Under the pieces are notes generated by a model that was given only the letters and a program-made list of their open reading frames with translations, was not told the DNA's origin and ran no database searches. This document shows, in pieces, positions 12,319 to 13,561 of a stretch of DNA of 13,561 nucleotides. Each line of letters begins with the position of its first letter. Position 1 is the stretch's first letter. This DNA comes from an uncultured Actinomycetes bacterium (GTDB lineage Bacteria > Actinomycetota > Thermoleophilia > Solirubrobacterales > Solirubrobacteraceae): positions 1 to 13,561 of the forward strand of contig CALAQT010000596.1 in NCBI GenBank assembly GCA_937888775.1, given 5' to 3'. The translations under genes and the position numbers were made by a program.

Positions 12319-12576
12319 GTGGATCATCACGACGAGCGGATCGTCCTTGAGACCGACCGCCACCGGATCACGGGGCTGCTGCGTCTCCCCCGCGACGGCT
12401 ATCGCAGCCGTCTGACCGACTACCTCAACGCCCCCGAGCGGACCTTCCTCGCCCTCACCGACGTCGAGCTGACCAGCCTCGACGGATCTTCTGCTGTCGA
12501 GCACCGAGACTACATCGCCCTGTCGCTGAGTCACATCGTGCTCGCGATGCCCGCTGACGGCGCCAAAGTCGACTGA
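12319..12576 (+). CDS. Small protein, DUF6812-like
   Basis: An 85-residue soluble protein. It reads as a compact beta-rich domain: DERIVLETDRHRITGLLRLP, GYRSRLTDYLNAPERTFLAL, TDVELTSLDG, and a final HRDYIALSLSHIVLAMP strand. This matches what I remember of DUF6812-type proteins of actinobacteria, whose function is unknown; the assignment is from pattern memory. GTG 12319 is preferred because TATCGT lies exactly 7 nt upstream (leaderless). ATG 12280 would put 13 unlike residues across the promoter. Divergent from the Cys/His gene; the hydroxylase follows 61 bp later with its own promoter. Confidence 0.65.
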   Translation: MDHHDERIVLETDRHRITGLLRLPRDGYRSRLTDYLNAPERTFLALTDVELTSLDGSSAVEHRDYIALSLSHIVLAMPADGAKVD

Positions 12577-12624
12577 CGCGCCCGGGCGCTCTGATCCCAG
12601 CGGCCGTATTCGCCGTCCGGTAGC

Positions 12625-12630
12625 TATTCT
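12625..12630 (+). promoter_or_regulatory. -10 box of a leaderless gene
   Basis: TATTCT, exactly 7 nt before GTG 12638, in a locally AT-rich patch (TAGCTATTCTTCAATAA). No ribosome site lies between, so translation probably begins on a leaderless mRNA. Confidence 0.6.
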
Positions 12631-12637
12631 TCAATAA

Positions 12638-13279
12638 GTGGCTACGCATCCCGCAGACGATCTGGACGGCCTGAGCCGCAGCGACAAGCTGCGCGCCTCG
12701 CCGCGCATGTTCGACTCGGATCTGCTCGACAAGCTCTCACGGGTGCATCCGAGCGTTCCGCCGATCTTGTTCGGCCCGGTGATCACCGTGCTGCTGGTGG
12801 AGGGGTTCGCCCGCGGGTCCAGCTGGGCCACGCCGGCCTGGCTGCTCGGCGGCTACCTGTTCTGGACGCTGACCGAGTACTGGCTACACCGGATCGTGTT
12901 CCATTTCGAGCCCGCGCAGGGCATCGGCGCGCGGCTGCACTGGATCATCCACGGCGTCCACCACGACCACCCCAACGATCCGATGCGGCTCGTCATGCCG
13001 CCCTCGGTCAGCATCCCGCTGGCGGCGATCTTCGTTTACGGCTTCTACCTGGTGCTGGGCACGCCGGCATTCCTCCCGTTCGGCGCCGCGTTCCTCGCGG
13101 GCTATCTGACCTACGACATGCTGCACTACCACGTGCACCATCACCGTCCCAGGACTCCGCTGGGACGCAAGCTGCGGGAGCTGCACATGCGCCATCACTT
13201 CCAGAACCACGATCGCGGCTACGGCGTCAGCGCTCCGTTCTGGGATCACGTCTTCGGGACCGCGCCGACAAAGCGCTGA
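12638..13279 (+). CDS. Fatty acid hydroxylase/sterol desaturase family protein
   Basis: A 213-residue membrane di-metal hydroxylase. The histidine clusters fit the family: HRIVFHF (His84, His89), HWIIHGVHHDHPND (His101, 105, 108, 109, 111), HYHVHHHRP (163-169) and HMRHHFQNHDRGYG (183-191), with a final FWDHVFGT (His204). Hydrophobic segments at about 43-55, 66-82, 122-140 and 144-160 fit four membrane passes. The pattern is nearest to FA2H/Scs7-type fatty-acid 2-hydroxylases, which hydroxylate the acyl chain of lipids, but the cytochrome b5 domain found on eukaryotic members is absent, so another electron donor is needed. The real substrate is unknown. GTG 12638 is fixed by TATTCT 7 nt upstream. 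Its TGA stop lies in a hairpin arm. Confidence 0.87.
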   Translation: MATHPADDLDGLSRSDKLRASPRMFDSDLLDKLSRVHPSVPPILFGPVITVLLVEGFARGSSWATPAWLLGGYLFWTLTEYWLHRIVFHFEPAQGIGARLHWIIHGVHHDHPNDPMRLVMPPSVSIPLAAIFVYGFYLVLGTPAFLPFGAAFLAGYLTYDMLHYHVHHHRPRTPLGRKLRELHMRHHFQNHDRGYGVSAPFWDHVFGTAPTKR

Positions 13280-13371
13280 GCGGGCGCGAGCTCGCTCACG
13301 GCGATCCGTCTGCGCCCGTCCGCATAGAGGTCGGACTTCGAGACGACCAGCGATTGCAGCGCTTTGGCCAC
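13246..13371 (-). CDS. Candidate 41-residue protein, unknown
   Basis: From GTG 13371 the minus strand encodes 41 residues (begins VAKALQSLVVSKSDLYADGR, then RRIAVSELAPAQRF) ending at TGA 13246. Third positions are strongly G/C even in the part outside the hydroxylase gene, and the peptide looks protein-like. A near -10 box, TAGCAC, lies 6 nt before the start but lacks the final T. It overlaps the hydroxylase 3' end antisense by 34 bp. An in-frame stop just upstream rules out a longer form. No family is recognised; it may be a chance frame. Confidence 0.3.
   Translation of the reverse strand: MAKALQSLVVSKSDLYADGRRRIAVSELAPAQRFVGAVPKT
13277..13298 (+). terminator. Hairpin after the hydroxylase gene
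   Basis: TGAGCG (13277-13282, which includes the stop codon) pairs with CGCTCA (13293-13298) with a 10-nt loop. A second possible pairing, CGGGCGC (13281-13287) with GCGCCCG (13312-13318), overlaps it. No T tract. Confidence 0.35.
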
Positions 13372-13381
13372 GGCCGCGTGC

Positions 13382-13412
13382 TAACGTGATCACCAAAGTG
13401 GAGGCTTCCTCC
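13382..13412 (+). promoter_or_regulatory. Possible control region before the SDR gene
   Basis: TAACGT (13382-13387) fits a -10 box and overlaps the 8-bp palindrome GTGATCAC (13386-13393); just after it GGAGG (13400-13404) and CCTCC (13408-13412) form a short hairpin. A palindrome on a promoter suggests a repressor site, but no regulator gene is in view. Confidence 0.3.
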
Positions 13413-13466
13413 GTTTCAGCGTAGCGCCGCCTCCCCTCGTGGCCGCAAATTCAAGGAGCAGCACAG

Positions 13467-13561
13467 ATGCCAAGCACACACAAGGTCTGGTTCATCACCG
13501 GGACATCTAAGGGCTTTGGCCGCGTATGGGCGAGCGCCGCCCTAGAGCGAGGCGATCGAGT
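13467..13561 (+). CDS. Short-chain dehydrogenase (SDR), 5' part only
   Basis: Only the first 31 codons are in the window. They encode KVWFITGTSKGFGRVWASAA (residues 6-25), where TGTSKGFG is the TGxxxGxG NAD(P)-binding motif of classical SDR enzymes, followed by LERGDR, the usual start of the second strand region. SDRs oxidise or reduce alcohols and ketones; the substrate cannot be told from this part. ATG 13467 has a strong ribosome site, AAGGAG (13453-13458), at 8 nt, unlike the leaderless genes before it. Lysine after the motif and the TGTSKGFG form are typical of a large bacterial subgroup. Confidence 0.85.
   Translation, partial: MPSTHKVWFITGTSKGFGRVWASAALERGDR

Overview
The window is GC-rich DNA with strong G/C preference at third codon positions, frequent GTG starts and many promoters lying right against start codons. 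Together with a coenzyme-F420-type (LLM class) oxidoreductase, DUF1707, PucR-type regulation and several small conserved-looking proteins, this points to an actinobacterium, most likely of the Thermoleophilia/Solirubrobacterales type. The lineage is inferred from family content, not from a marker gene. No rRNA, tRNA, insertion sequence, phage gene or CRISPR array was seen; the window looks like ordinary chromosome.

Layout. 1-472: no convincing gene, but several hairpins, including perfect 13-bp and 10-bp inverted repeats downstream of gloA. 473-2106: divergent glyoxalase I (gloA, minus) and a CaiB/BaiF CoA-transferase (plus). 2116-3488: two divergent small genes of unknown function, a 27-codon membrane-protein-like remnant and an alpha/beta hydrolase. 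3570-5634 (minus): a YbjQ-family protein and a DUF1707 protein, probably one operon, then an MFS drug-efflux-like transporter. 5689-7064: a histidine-rich lipoprotein convergent with a DedA-family membrane protein, their stop codons overlapping. 7241-10783 (plus): a universal-stress-like protein, the ammonium channel amtB, and a PucR-family regulator in the same reading frame as amtB with a 12-bp perfect hairpin at the junction. 10791-10895: a 15-bp minisatellite between convergent stops. 10894-12269 (minus): LLM-class oxidoreductase preceded by a Cys/His small protein. 12319-13279 (plus): a DUF6812-like small protein and a fatty-acid-hydroxylase-family membrane enzyme. 13467-end: the start of a short-chain dehydrogenase.

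Functional themes: nitrogen uptake (amtB with a PucR regulator rather than an adjacent glnK), aldehyde and CoA-thioester metabolism (gloA, CoA-transferase, SDR, hydrolase, F420 enzyme), and envelope functions (lipoprotein, DedA, hydroxylase, MFS).

The clearest unlisted signal is transcriptional. At least five genes carry a TANNNT -10 box 7-8 nt before the start codon, and two more carry it 9 nt before, so they are probably leaderless. This pattern also fixes several start codons. No complete new defence or mobile system is visible; the most interesting items are the leaderless architecture, the hairpin at the amtB-pucR junction, the minisatellite, the histidine-rich lipoprotein and the structured first 472 bases.
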